DNA from: an uncultured Acidobacteriota bacterium
GTDB lineage: Bacteria; Acidobacteriota; Thermoanaerobaculia; UBA5066
DNA length: 10,448 bases
Direction of reading: 5' to 3'
NCBI GenBank assembly: GCA_937902605.1
Contig: CALFNC010000446.1
Location: forward strand, 1 to 10,448
Shown here: in pieces, positions 1-6,327 of the stretch
Numbering within the stretch: position 1 is the stretch's first letter
How the letters are laid out: every line of letters starts with the position of its first letter
Translations under genes and position numbers: made by a program
Notes under the pieces: generated by a model
Told to the model about the DNA's origin: nothing
The model's database searches: none
What the model saw: the letters and a program-made list of their open reading frames with translations, nothing else

Positions 1-429
1 CCCGAGCCGTTCCCGCGCCTCGTCGGCCAGCTCCTTGCGAATCTCGATGGAGTAGACCTTCTGGACCAACGCCGCCAGGACCGCGGCCTGGTAGCCGGAG
101 CCGGTGCCGATCTCGAGAACCTTCTCACCCCCTTTCAGCCCGAGCTGCTCCGTCATGAACGCGACGATGTATGGCTGCGAGATCGTCTGGCCGCTACCGA
201 TCGCGAGCGGGTAGTCGGCGTACGCCTGCGCCTTGTGGTCGGCCGGAACGAAGAGGTGGCGGGGGATCCGGCGCATCACCTCGAGGACCCGAGCGTCCTT
301 CACCCCTCGGGCTTCGATCTGGGACCGGACCATCTCCAGCCGCTGGCGGGATTCCTGGTCCCCCGATCCCTGGCATCCCGAGGACAGCCATCCGACAAAT
401 GTCACTAAAAGGAGACCCTTCCACTCCAC
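1..429 (-). CDS. pcm: Protein-L-isoaspartate O-methyltransferase, lipoprotein-like, 3' end outside window
   Basis: This enzyme family uses S-adenosylmethionine to methylate isoaspartyl residues and so begins repair of aged proteins. The first 143 residues are visible, about two thirds of a usual family member. Family motifs are clear: [20 protein letters not shown] at 41-60, [13 protein letters not shown] at 78-90 with the conserved Ser at 84, and the SAM-binding [11 protein letters not shown] at 104-114. The N terminus is unusual: MEWK, a hydrophobic run (5-15) and LSSGC with Cys19 form a plausible lipoprotein signal peptide. The GTG start at 427-429 is chosen because it gives that signal and lies 31 bases after the preceding phosphatase stop; no strong ribosome-binding site is seen. 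The gene is probably the last visible member of the partner-switch operon. An alternative is a cytoplasmic enzyme starting at the internal Met33, just before the family's conserved region. Confidence 0.88.
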   Translation of the reverse strand, partial: MEWKGLLLVTFVGWLSSGCQGSGDQESRQRLEMVRSQIEARGVKDARVLEVMRRIPRHLFVPADHKAQAYADYPLAIGSGQTISQPYIVAFMTEQLGLKGGEKVLEIGTGSGYQAAVLAALVQKVYSIEIRKELADEARERLG

Positions 430-460
430 GGAGACGATTCTAGCGAGGAGCGTGCCGCCG

Positions 461-2143
461 TCATCCGATCCGCGCCACCAGGACCGTCTGGTCATCATAC
501 TGGGCCACGCCCCGCGTGAACTCGTCGACCGCTCCGAAGATCTCGCCCGTCAGGCCGGCGGGGGACAGCTCCCTCCCGCCCAGGACGAGGCCGGTCAGCC
601 GCTCCATCCCGAACTCGGTCTCGCCTCCGTCCTGTGCCTCGGTGATGCCGTCGGAATAGAGGACGAGGAGGTCGCTGGCGCGCAGCGTTCGCACCTCCTC
701 CTTGTGGACGGCATTCGGGAACATCCCGACGGGAATGCCGGTCGGTCCCAGCAGCTCGAATGACTCGCCCGAGAGGAGGATCCCGGGGTTGTGGCCGGCG
801 TTCACGTACCGCATCACGCGGCTCGAAGGCTCGAAGATGCCTAGGAACAGAGTTGCGAACTTCCGCGAGGAGCTGAACCGGACCAGGTGCTCGTTGACCC
901 GGGCGACGACGAAGGGAAGGTCGTCGCGCCCGACATCGAACAGGACGTGCAGGCACGCATGCACGGTCGACACGAGGAGGGCCGCCGGCACCCCCTTGCC
1001 CGAGACGTCGGCGAGGGCGAACGCCACACGGCCGCCGGGCAACGGAAAGACGTCGTAGAAGTCGCCCCCGACCTGGCGGGTCGGGCGGTTCGCCCCGCAG
1101 ATGTCGAGCCCCTCGACCTCGGGCAGGGACGCGGGGATGATCGTCCGCTGGATCGAGGCGGCCAGCTCGATCTCCCGCTCCATCCGCTCCTTCTCGAGGG
1201 CCTCGCGGTGCAATCGCGCGTTGTCGAGCGCGATCGCAGCCTGGTTCCCGAAGAGCGAGAGAATGCGCGCATCCGCCTGGTTGAAGTCGTCGATCCCTCC
1301 GGCGCGGTTCTCCTTGTCGCCCACGACGAGGACGCCGATCGGCTCCCCCTCGGAGCGGATCGGGACCGTGAGCAGCTTCTCGGCCGTCGCCGCGGCCAGG
1401 AACGCCGGGCGTTCCTCCCGCCGGTTCGCAACACAGACCCCCTCCGGGATCCCGACGCCCGGGCCCGGGTCGGGGAAGGCGCTCCCGAACTCCTTGATGT
1501 AGAAGCCCCCGTCGACGTCCCGCCGCCTCACGATGAGGGCTCCACTCCGGGCGTTCAGGAGGGAAACCGATTTCATCAGGATCTCGTCCGCGAGCGACTC
1601 GAGGTCGAGGGTCCCGGCGATGGAGAGCCCGACGTCGTAGAGGCTCTCCAGCTCCCAGACCCGATACTTCAGCTCGAAATCCGCCTCGCGGACCTTCTCG
1701 GCCATCCGAACCCAGGCCAGGATGGAGGCGGCGTGGGCAACGACCGAAGCGAAGCCCGCCGGATCGGCGGGCGGCTCCGGGAGGACCAGAAGAGCGAGCG
1801 TCTCGTCTGCAGCCGTGATCGGGATCACTCGGGGGTCGGACACGGGGGGGCCGTCGCCGAAGAAACGGGCGGCCAGGCGCAGCGTCTCCCTGGTATTCGC
1901 GGGTTCCGCAGTCTCCGCGGACTGCGCCAGCTCCCCGGCGAGCCGGTGCAGCGCCGACGGGGCGAGCGAGAGGCCGAGCGAAAAGGGACGGTCGGGATGC
2001 GCGGCGTCGACCGCGATGCCGCGCTCGATGCCGGCGCCAGTGAGCAGGGCAGGCAGGATCTTGAGGAGGAGCCCTTCGTCTCCCCCCGCCGGCTGGATCG
2101 CCGCCAAGAGGGCGTGGGCTCGGGGGACGTCACCGGTCGGCAC
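461..2143 (-). CDS. Soluble GAF-domain SpoIIE/RsbU-type PP2C protein phosphatase
   Basis: This is probably the phosphatase that removes phosphate from the STAS protein encoded just upstream, releasing it to bind the RsbW-like kinase. It has 560 residues and no membrane segment. Residues 20-145 look like a divergent GAF-like sensor, 165-310 are a second and clearer GAF domain, and 308-335 are a charged helix of the linker type ([20 protein letters not shown]). The PP2C domain spans 345-558, with GGDFYD (359-364), ADVSGKG (378-384), NAGHNPG (448-454), SDGITEA (497-503) and YDDQT (549-553). The aspartates expected to hold the two metal ions are all present, so it should be active. The start is GTG at 2141-2143, 26 bases after the STAS stop, with AAGGA somewhat far upstream. 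The GAF ligand cannot be predicted. RsbU is the closest named analogue. Confidence 0.93.
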   Translation of the reverse strand: MPTGDVPRAHALLAAIQPAGGDEGLLLKILPALLTGAGIERGIAVDAAHPDRPFSLGLSLAPSALHRLAGELAQSAETAEPANTRETLRLAARFFGDGPPVSDPRVIPITAADETLALLVLPEPPADPAGFASVVAHAASILAWVRMAEKVREADFELKYRVWELESLYDVGLSIAGTLDLESLADEILMKSVSLLNARSGALIVRRRDVDGGFYIKEFGSAFPDPGPGVGIPEGVCVANRREERPAFLAAATAEKLLTVPIRSEGEPIGVLVVGDKENRAGGIDDFNQADARILSLFGNQAAIALDNARLHREALEKERMEREIELAASIQRTIIPASLPEVEGLDICGANRPTRQVGGDFYDVFPLPGGRVAFALADVSGKGVPAALLVSTVHACLHVLFDVGRDDLPFVVARVNEHLVRFSSSRKFATLFLGIFEPSSRVMRYVNAGHNPGILLSGESFELLGPTGIPVGMFPNAVHKEEVRTLRASDLLVLYSDGITEAQDGGETEFGMERLTGLVLGGRELSPAGLTGEIFGAVDEFTRGVAQYDDQTVLVARIG

Positions 2144-2169
2144 GGAGGTCGTCCGAGGTCCTTTTCCGC

Positions 2170-2532
2170 CTACTCCGTCTCGCCCCGCAGCCAGGCGAGA
2201 GCCGGGTCGACCGCCGGGAAGAGGCGCGCGTACTGGGCGAGACCCATGATCTGGAACGTCTTCTCGATGGTCGGCGTGAGCCGGCAGAACGCGAGCCGGC
2301 CCTTCTGGTCGAGGACTTTCTCGAGGATCTCGATCAGGATCGAGATCCCGATCGAGTTGACGATCCTGGTCCTCTCGAGGTCGAGGAGGAGGTTGACCAC
2401 CCCGTCGCCCAGCAGCACATAAGCTTCCTTGGCGATCTCTTCCCCACCCGAGGCGTTGATGTACCCGTCCGGCCTCAGGATTGCCACGATCTGGTCCGGC
2501 CTCTCGACGGTCACGGTCAGCCTTTCACTCAT
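2170..2532 (-). CDS. STAS-domain anti-sigma factor antagonist (RsbV/SpoIIAA-like)
   Basis: This 120-residue single STAS domain is the switch protein of the module. In the RsbV/SpoIIAA family the unphosphorylated form binds the kinase and frees its target, and phosphorylation on one Ser cancels that. The site here is RIVNSIGISILIEIL (56-70), with Ser60 in the place of the phosphorylated Ser of the DSxG motif; the usual preceding Asp is Asn59. The rest fits the fold: an early beta strand (RLTVTVERPDQIVAILRPDG, 4-23), the LLLDLE strand at 48-53, and the C-terminal TPTIEKTFQIMGLAQYARLF (86-105) typical of the family. The start at 2530-2532 is preceded by GAGAGG at suitable distance and lies 9 bases after the kinase stop, so the two are probably translated together. 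I see no fused domain. Confidence 0.93.
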   Translation of the reverse strand: MSERLTVTVERPDQIVAILRPDGYINASGGEEIAKEAYVLLGDGVVNLLLDLERTRIVNSIGISILIEILEKVLDQKGRLAFCRLTPTIEKTFQIMGLAQYARLFPAVDPALAWLRGETE

Positions 2533-2541
2533 CGCCGCCTC

Positions 2542-2973
2542 TCAAAGGTATTTTCTCATCACGATTCTCGTTCCGTGCTCGCCGCTCTCGATTCTGACGT
2601 CGTCCATCAAGCTCTCGATGATCTTCAAACCCCAGCCTCGCTTTTCCTTGCTGTGGATCTTCTCGCGAATCACCGGTTCGGCAACACGGGCCGGATCGAA
2701 CCCGCACCCGGCGTCGATCACTCCGACCTCGAGGAAAGGGCGGCCCGACTTCTCGTCGGCGACGAACTCGATCTCCACCTTCCGATCCGGAGTCCCGCTG
2801 TGCTCGAACGCGTTGATACAGGCCTCCACGACGGCCAGCTTCACCTCGTCGATCTGGTCGCGCTCCATCTGGAGGAGCTCCCCGAGCACAGCCACCTGAG
2901 CCGTCGCCGCGATCTCCATGTCGCGCACGATCGGCAGGGTCAGATGGACCTCTCTCCTCTCGAACGACGGCAT
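2542..2973 (-). CDS. RsbW-like anti-sigma factor / serine kinase (GHKL ATPase)
   Basis: This 143-residue HATPase_c protein matches the RsbW/SpoIIAB family, which both sequesters a partner and phosphorylates its STAS antagonist. The N box is KLAVVEACINAFEHS (45-59), with catalytic Glu50 and magnesium-binding Asn54. The G1 box is VIDAGCGF (85-92) with Asp87, and the G2 box is KRGWGLKIIESLMDDV (111-126). There is no receiver, dimerisation or transmembrane part, so this is not an ordinary histidine kinase. The ATG at 2971-2973 gives the usual short beta strand before helix 1; its ribosome-binding site is weak (GAGACGAGA). It lies 22 bases after a small membrane-protein gene and 9 bases before the STAS gene. 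No sigma factor gene is adjacent, so its sequestered partner could be a remote sigma factor or a non-sigma protein. Confidence 0.92.
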   Translation of the reverse strand: MPSFERREVHLTLPIVRDMEIAATAQVAVLGELLQMERDQIDEVKLAVVEACINAFEHSGTPDRKVEIEFVADEKSGRPFLEVGVIDAGCGFDPARVAEPVIREKIHSKEKRGWGLKIIESLMDDVRIESGEHGTRIVMRKYL

Positions 2974-2995
2974 ACGAGCAGTCTCGTCTCTGCGG

Positions 2996-3178
2996 CTAGA
3001 AGGTCAGAAGTGCCCGGAAAAGCTGAGCAACAAGAGGCGGGATTTTAACCGACGACGCCGCCACCGCCAGCATCAGCCCTTCGGCCGCGAGGAGGAGCGG
3101 CCACCGGAGATGCCCGTAGACGGAAAACCCCTGGGCGACCGCCAGTCCCTCGTGTGTCCGCTGCGACATCCGGTCCAT
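2996..3178 (-). CDS. Small putative membrane protein, 60 residues, unrecognised
   Basis: I do not recognise this family. The protein has a polar N terminus (MDRMSQRTHEGLAVAQGF), then WPLLLAAEGLMLAVAASSV (26-44), a likely single membrane helix. A second shorter hydrophobic stretch runs from 47 to the C-terminal end PPLVAQLFRALLTF. Three things support a real gene. AGGAGG stands 6 bases before the ATG at 3176-3178, by far the best ribosome-binding site in the minus-strand block. Third codon positions are almost all G or C, as in the neighbours. It is also in tandem with the kinase gene, with a 22-base gap. An in-frame ATG at 3206-3208 would add ten residues but places the AGGAGG inside the gene, so the shorter form is preferred. 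It could be a membrane anchor or regulator for the kinase, but no function can be read from the sequence. Confidence 0.6.
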   Translation of the reverse strand: MDRMSQRTHEGLAVAQGFSVYGHLRWPLLLAAEGLMLAVAASSVKIPPLVAQLFRALLTF

Positions 3179-3184
3179 CGGGTG

Positions 3185-3190
3185 CCTCCT
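3185..3190 (-). promoter_or_regulatory. Strong ribosome-binding site of the small membrane protein
   Basis: Minus-strand AGGAGG, 6 bases before the ATG at 3176-3178. It decides the start of the 60-residue protein and marks the first translated gene of the partner-switch block. Confidence 0.7.
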
Positions 3191-3309
3191 GTCACAATGG
3201 GACAGCAAGTCGCGGACCAGCGTGGCGAGGCAGCTCGATCACAACACAAGCTACGATTTATCAATAACATATATCGAAGTCCCGGATTCGTGCGGAAAGT
3301 CCATCAAAC

Positions 3310-3324
3310 GTGGCAAATTGCCAC
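3310..3324. promoter_or_regulatory. Perfect 15-base palindrome, candidate operator
   Basis: GTGGCAA-A-TTGCCAC is a perfect 7+1+7 inverted repeat in the A/T-rich spacer upstream of the partner-switch block. The half-site TGCCAC recurs at 3398-3403, and the octamer ACAATATG follows both copies in different phase (3323-3330 and 3392-3399). A dimeric DNA-binding protein such as the Fis-type regulator encoded next door is the obvious candidate, but this is inference. A one-base loop and the lack of a T run make a terminator unlikely. Confidence 0.45.
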
Positions 3325-3366
3325 AATATGGCGGCGATTCCGACACCAACTTAGTCAAGCAATTGA

Positions 3367-3395
3367 ATATTAGAGTGTTACTAGGATAGCGACAA
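3367..3395 (-). promoter_or_regulatory. Weak candidate sigma-70-type promoter of the partner-switch block
   Basis: Reading the minus strand, TTGTCG (3395-3390, 4 of 6 to TTGACA) is followed after 17 bases by TAATAT (3372-3367, 4 of 6 to TATAAT). It would give a leader of about 180 bases containing the palindrome. Such matches are common in A/T-rich DNA, so confidence is low; no better sigma-70 or sigma-54 match was found in the spacer. Confidence 0.25.
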
Positions 3396-3412
3396 TATGC
3401 CACGCCGTGTCA

Positions 3413-4915
3413 TTACGACGCAAACCTGCGATAAATGGTTCTCCGGTTGATTCCCAGAATCCTGGCCGCCCGAGATTTGTTCCCTCCCACCGAGTTCAGA
3501 ACCCTGAGGACGTGCTCCCGCTCGAGAGACTCGAGGTCCTGGCTGGAAGAGGTGACCGGGGCCCGGACCAGAGCCCCGAACTGAAGGTCGGCCGCGTCGA
3601 TCGTCTCCCCCGCGACCAGGGCCGCCGCCCCCTCGAGCAGGTTCTCCAGCTCGCGGACGTTACCGGGGAACGGATGCGAAAGGAGCGCCGCGATCCCTTC
3701 CCGCGTCAGCCGCAGAGAAGGTCGGCCGTCCCGTGAGACGATGACCGACAGGAAGTGGGCTGCCAGCCGGGGGATGTCCTCCCGCCGGTTTCGGAGGGGC
3801 GGCAGCTCGATCTCGACGACCCTGAGCCGGTAGAAGAGATCCTCCCGGAATCGCCGGTGCCGGATCTCCTCGCGAAGGTCGGCATGGGTCGCCGCCACCA
3901 CGCGGACGTCGACCGGTATCCTCGTCCGCCCCCCGATCCTCTCGATCTCCCGCTCCTGCAGAACGCGCAGCAGCTTCGCCTGGATCGCGAGCGGCGTGTC
4001 GGCGATCTCATCGAGGAAGATCGTCCCTCCCGACGCCAGCTCGAACTTTCCGAGCCGTGCCTCGACACCTGTAGCCACACCTTTCTCGATGCCGAAGAGC
4101 TCGCTTTCGAGGAGCGACTCCGGCACGGCGGCGCAGTTCAGAGCGAGGAACGGCCCCTCCCTGCGGCTGGACCCGAGGTGCAGGAGACGAGCGGCCAGCT
4201 CCTTGCCGGTCCCGCTCTCGCCGCGGATCAAGACGCTCACCCGGGACGAGGCGGCCCGGGAGATCAGGTCCTTCACACGGCGCATCGGGGGCGAGTCGCC
4301 GATCAGCACCCGGTCGATCTCGGCGGTTCCCTTTAGAGAGCGGTTCTCCTCCCTCAGGCGGTCGAGGTCGACCGAGAGCGCCCGAAGCTGGCGGGCGGCT
4401 TCGAGGGCCGGCGAGACGACGGCGGAAAGCGACCCGAGGAACCGGCGGTCCTCCTCGTCGAACGAGGGCGTCTCCCCGCCGCGCTCCTCCCGCTCGAGGA
4501 CGACGAGGACGCCGAGGACCTCTCCATGCGCCGTCGTCAGCGCGACTCCAGCGGCCGTCGCGACGCTTTGCCCCAGGACCGTCTCGTCCCGGCGCAGGAC
4601 CGGCCCCCTCGCGCGGCAAACGTCCAGGACGAACGGGTCGGACGCGACGTCGACGGTGGATGGGAGCGACCCTAGGCCGGCCACGGCTACGGCTCCGGAC
4701 GAAAACCCTTCCGGAAAGGTCGACGCGAACCCGCGCTCGGCGTCGAGGACCGGCACGGCCCGCGTGACCACCTCCTCGAGGAGCGAATCCTCGTCGCGCG
4801 CCTGGGCAAGGGACCGGCTGATGTCGTACAGGGTCTCCAGCCGAAGGACCTTCTTCTTGAGGGCGAAGGTCCCGGGGTCGGCCGGGCCGCTCCCGAGGGC
4901 GGCGGCGGCCGTCAT
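3413..4915 (-). CDS. GAF / AAA+ / Fis transcriptional regulator with degenerate GAFTGA loop
   Basis: This 500-residue protein has the build of a sigma-54-dependent activator. A GAF sensor (about 20-175) and a short coiled linker (175-195) precede the AAA+ ATPase (about 205-430), and the Fis-type helix-turn-helix is at 460-498 (NKSRAARILGINRRTIYRRF). ATPase parts are intact: Walker A GESGTGKE (232-239), Walker B GGTIFLDEIAD (296-306), the arginine-finger region REDLFYRL (357-364) and sensor 2 PGNVRELEN (417-425). The exception is the sigma-54 contact loop: GVATGV at 279-284 replaces GAFTGA, losing the key Phe. There is no receiver domain, so the input is the GAF domain rather than phosphorylation. 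The ATG at 4913-4915 overlaps the TPR gene stop (ATGA), which decides the start over a longer open frame. It may control the spacer just downstream. Confidence 0.9.
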   Translation of the reverse strand: MTAAAALGSGPADPGTFALKKKVLRLETLYDISRSLAQARDEDSLLEEVVTRAVPVLDAERGFASTFPEGFSSGAVAVAGLGSLPSTVDVASDPFVLDVCRARGPVLRRDETVLGQSVATAAGVALTTAHGEVLGVLVVLEREERGGETPSFDEEDRRFLGSLSAVVSPALEAARQLRALSVDLDRLREENRSLKGTAEIDRVLIGDSPPMRRVKDLISRAASSRVSVLIRGESGTGKELAARLLHLGSSRREGPFLALNCAAVPESLLESELFGIEKGVATGVEARLGKFELASGGTIFLDEIADTPLAIQAKLLRVLQEREIERIGGRTRIPVDVRVVAATHADLREEIRHRRFREDLFYRLRVVEIELPPLRNRREDIPRLAAHFLSVIVSRDGRPSLRLTREGIAALLSHPFPGNVRELENLLEGAAALVAGETIDAADLQFGALVRAPVTSSSQDLESLEREHVLRVLNSVGGNKSRAARILGINRRTIYRRFAS

Positions 4916-6327
4916 GTCCCCGACGTGGGGGTAAGCGTGGCAGCCCCCGCCTCTCCACGGACCCGTCCCTGGGCGTCCAAGGCCGGCCGGAACCGCGGGT
5001 TCCTGGCCAGAACCACCTTCAGGATCTCCCCCGCCTCGCCGGTCGCCCCGGTTCGGCCGAGCAGGTCGGCGAGGTGAACCCAGAGGATCGGGATGTAGGG
5101 GTAGTAGCCGAACGCCCCGTTCCGCGAAGCCCACGCGGGAAGCTCCTTCTCAACGAACGACCGGGTCCCGGTCAGGTCACCCTTGCGGACCTCCTCTAGG
5201 AGACGGACCAAGCCGAACGCCAGGTCACGCGAGGCGCGGTCTCCTTCCCTTCCCGCCTCGCCCGCCTCGCCCGCCTCTATGGGAGGAGCGGCGGCAGGAA
5301 GGCGGGCGACCCCCTCGCCCATGATTCCGCTCCGAATCAGCAAGCCGATCTCGCGGACGTCCTTGGTCCTCTCGGTCGGCTCCCCCAAAAAAATCGGGCT
5401 CGCGTCCAGAAGAGCGAGGGCGGCCGTTCGGTCCCCCGCTTCAAAGGTGCAGAGCACCTCCGCGAGGGTGAACTGAGCGCCCGAGCTGATGTTGTCGGAG
5501 AGCCTGGCGGCCTTCTGATACAGAACGGTCCCACCCACGAAATCGCCCCGCCCCACAGCGACCGCCCCGAGATGCCCGATGGCCGGGACGAAGTCCGGCT
5601 TTAGCTCCAGGGCCCGCCGAAGGTTCTCCTCGGCCTCCTCATAGCGCCCCGTGTTCGCGTAGAGCTCCCCGAGCGAGTCGAACGGGTTCGCCTGGTCCGG
5701 CGCGAGGAAGCGGTACCGCTTCAGGTTGTCCTCGGCCTTTGCGTAATCCCCCCGCGCCATCCAGTAGTAACCGATGTTGTTGTAGGCGATGGCGTAGTTA
5801 GGGTTGACCGCGAGCAGGCGGGTAAAGACCTCCATCGCCTTGTCGGACTTCCCGGCCTTCATCAGCTGTAAGGCCCGGAACTGGTAGCCCTCGGGCTCGT
5901 CCGGGTAGGCCTTCAGGTACTCGTCCGTCAGCTTCTCTGCAGCCGGGACGTCCTTGTCGACGATCAGTTTTGCCCAGATGTCGAAGGTCCGTCGCTCCCG
6001 GGTTGACACCGAGTCGCGAAACTTAGAGGCGCTCTGGAGGAGCGATCGGGACCGGTCGGGGTCCTTGTCCTGGGAGATGACCCCCAAGCGGAGCATCGCC
6101 ATGAAGAAGTCCGGGTCCTTCGCGAGCGCCTCCGCGTAGGCGGCGGACGCCTCGCGCCTATAGAGCTTCTGCTCGTTCTCGCGCCCCTTTCTGTAAAGCT
6201 CATAGGCTTCCTGAGACGACGTCGTGACATCGCGGCGGGTGGAGACGAAATAGGCCGCCGCGGTTCCCGCCACGACGGCGAGAACCCCGACTCCGATGCT
6301 GACCTGCCACCTTCGTCTCGCGGTCAT
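4912..6327 (-). CDS. Membrane-anchored TPR-repeat protein
   Basis: This 471-residue protein has one N-terminal membrane helix (about 9-28) preceded by MTARRRWQ. Since positive charges lie before the helix, the repeats should face the periplasm. Tetratricopeptide-like repeats cover about 38-275, for example SQEAYELYRKGRENEQKLYR (38-57), NPNYAIAYNNIGYYWMARGD (175-194) and NPFDSLGELYANTGRYEEAE (214-233). More degenerate helical pairs run from about 285 to 455. A low-complexity EAGEAGEAG (351-359) separates the two parts. Such proteins usually act as scaffolds for other proteins; no enzyme motif is seen. The gene overlaps both neighbours by 4 bases (ATGA at 6324-6327 and 4912-4915), so it is probably made together with the PDZ phosphatase and the regulator, and may link them physically. 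The last 20 residues are rich in Gly, Ala and Thr. Confidence 0.85.
   Translation of the reverse strand: MTARRRWQVSIGVGVLAVVAGTAAAYFVSTRRDVTTSSQEAYELYRKGRENEQKLYRREASAAYAEALAKDPDFFMAMLRLGVISQDKDPDRSRSLLQSASKFRDSVSTRERRTFDIWAKLIVDKDVPAAEKLTDEYLKAYPDEPEGYQFRALQLMKAGKSDKAMEVFTRLLAVNPNYAIAYNNIGYYWMARGDYAKAEDNLKRYRFLAPDQANPFDSLGELYANTGRYEEAEENLRRALELKPDFVPAIGHLGAVAVGRGDFVGGTVLYQKAARLSDNISSGAQFTLAEVLCTFEAGDRTAALALLDASPIFLGEPTERTKDVREIGLLIRSGIMGEGVARLPAAAPPIEAGEAGEAGREGDRASRDLAFGLVRLLEEVRKGDLTGTRSFVEKELPAWASRNGAFGYYPYIPILWVHLADLLGRTGATGEAGEILKVVLARNPRFRPALDAQGRVRGEAGAATLTPTSGT
5252..5278. repeat. Three copies of a 9-base repeat
   Basis: CCCGCCTCG is repeated twice and followed by CCCGCCTCT. On the coding strand it encodes three Glu-Ala-Gly units in the linker of the TPR protein. 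The unit is a multiple of three, so copy-number change would keep the reading frame. Confidence 0.7.

Noticed and set aside
887..2422. A 511-codon open frame on the plus strand opposite the soluble phosphatase and STAS genes
   Set aside because: It is the antisense shadow of GC-rich coding DNA: very rich in Arg, Asp, Glu and Gly, with no recognisable domain, while the minus strand carries complete known domains.
3310..3324. The palindrome as a transcription terminator for the regulator gene
   Set aside because: The stem is only 7 pairs with a one-base loop and no following T run in the direction of transcription.
3179..3412. A sigma-54 (-24/-12) promoter in the A/T-rich spacer
   Set aside because: TGGCA elements occur, but none is followed by GC at the required GG-N10-GC spacing with a TTGC-like -12. 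The only correctly spaced pair (within GTTGGTGTCGGAATCGCC) matches poorly elsewhere.
4916..5134. A longer N terminus for the GAF/Fis regulator
   Set aside because: The open frame extends upstream into the TPR gene, but the ATGA overlap at 4912-4915 mirrors the one at 6324-6327 and the extra residues are Arg/Pro/Gly-rich without domain character.
5387..5393. A run of seven A in the TPR gene as a frameshift or slippage site
   Set aside because: The reading frame continues through it with sensible helical repeats on both sides, and no overlapping alternative frame product is recognisable.
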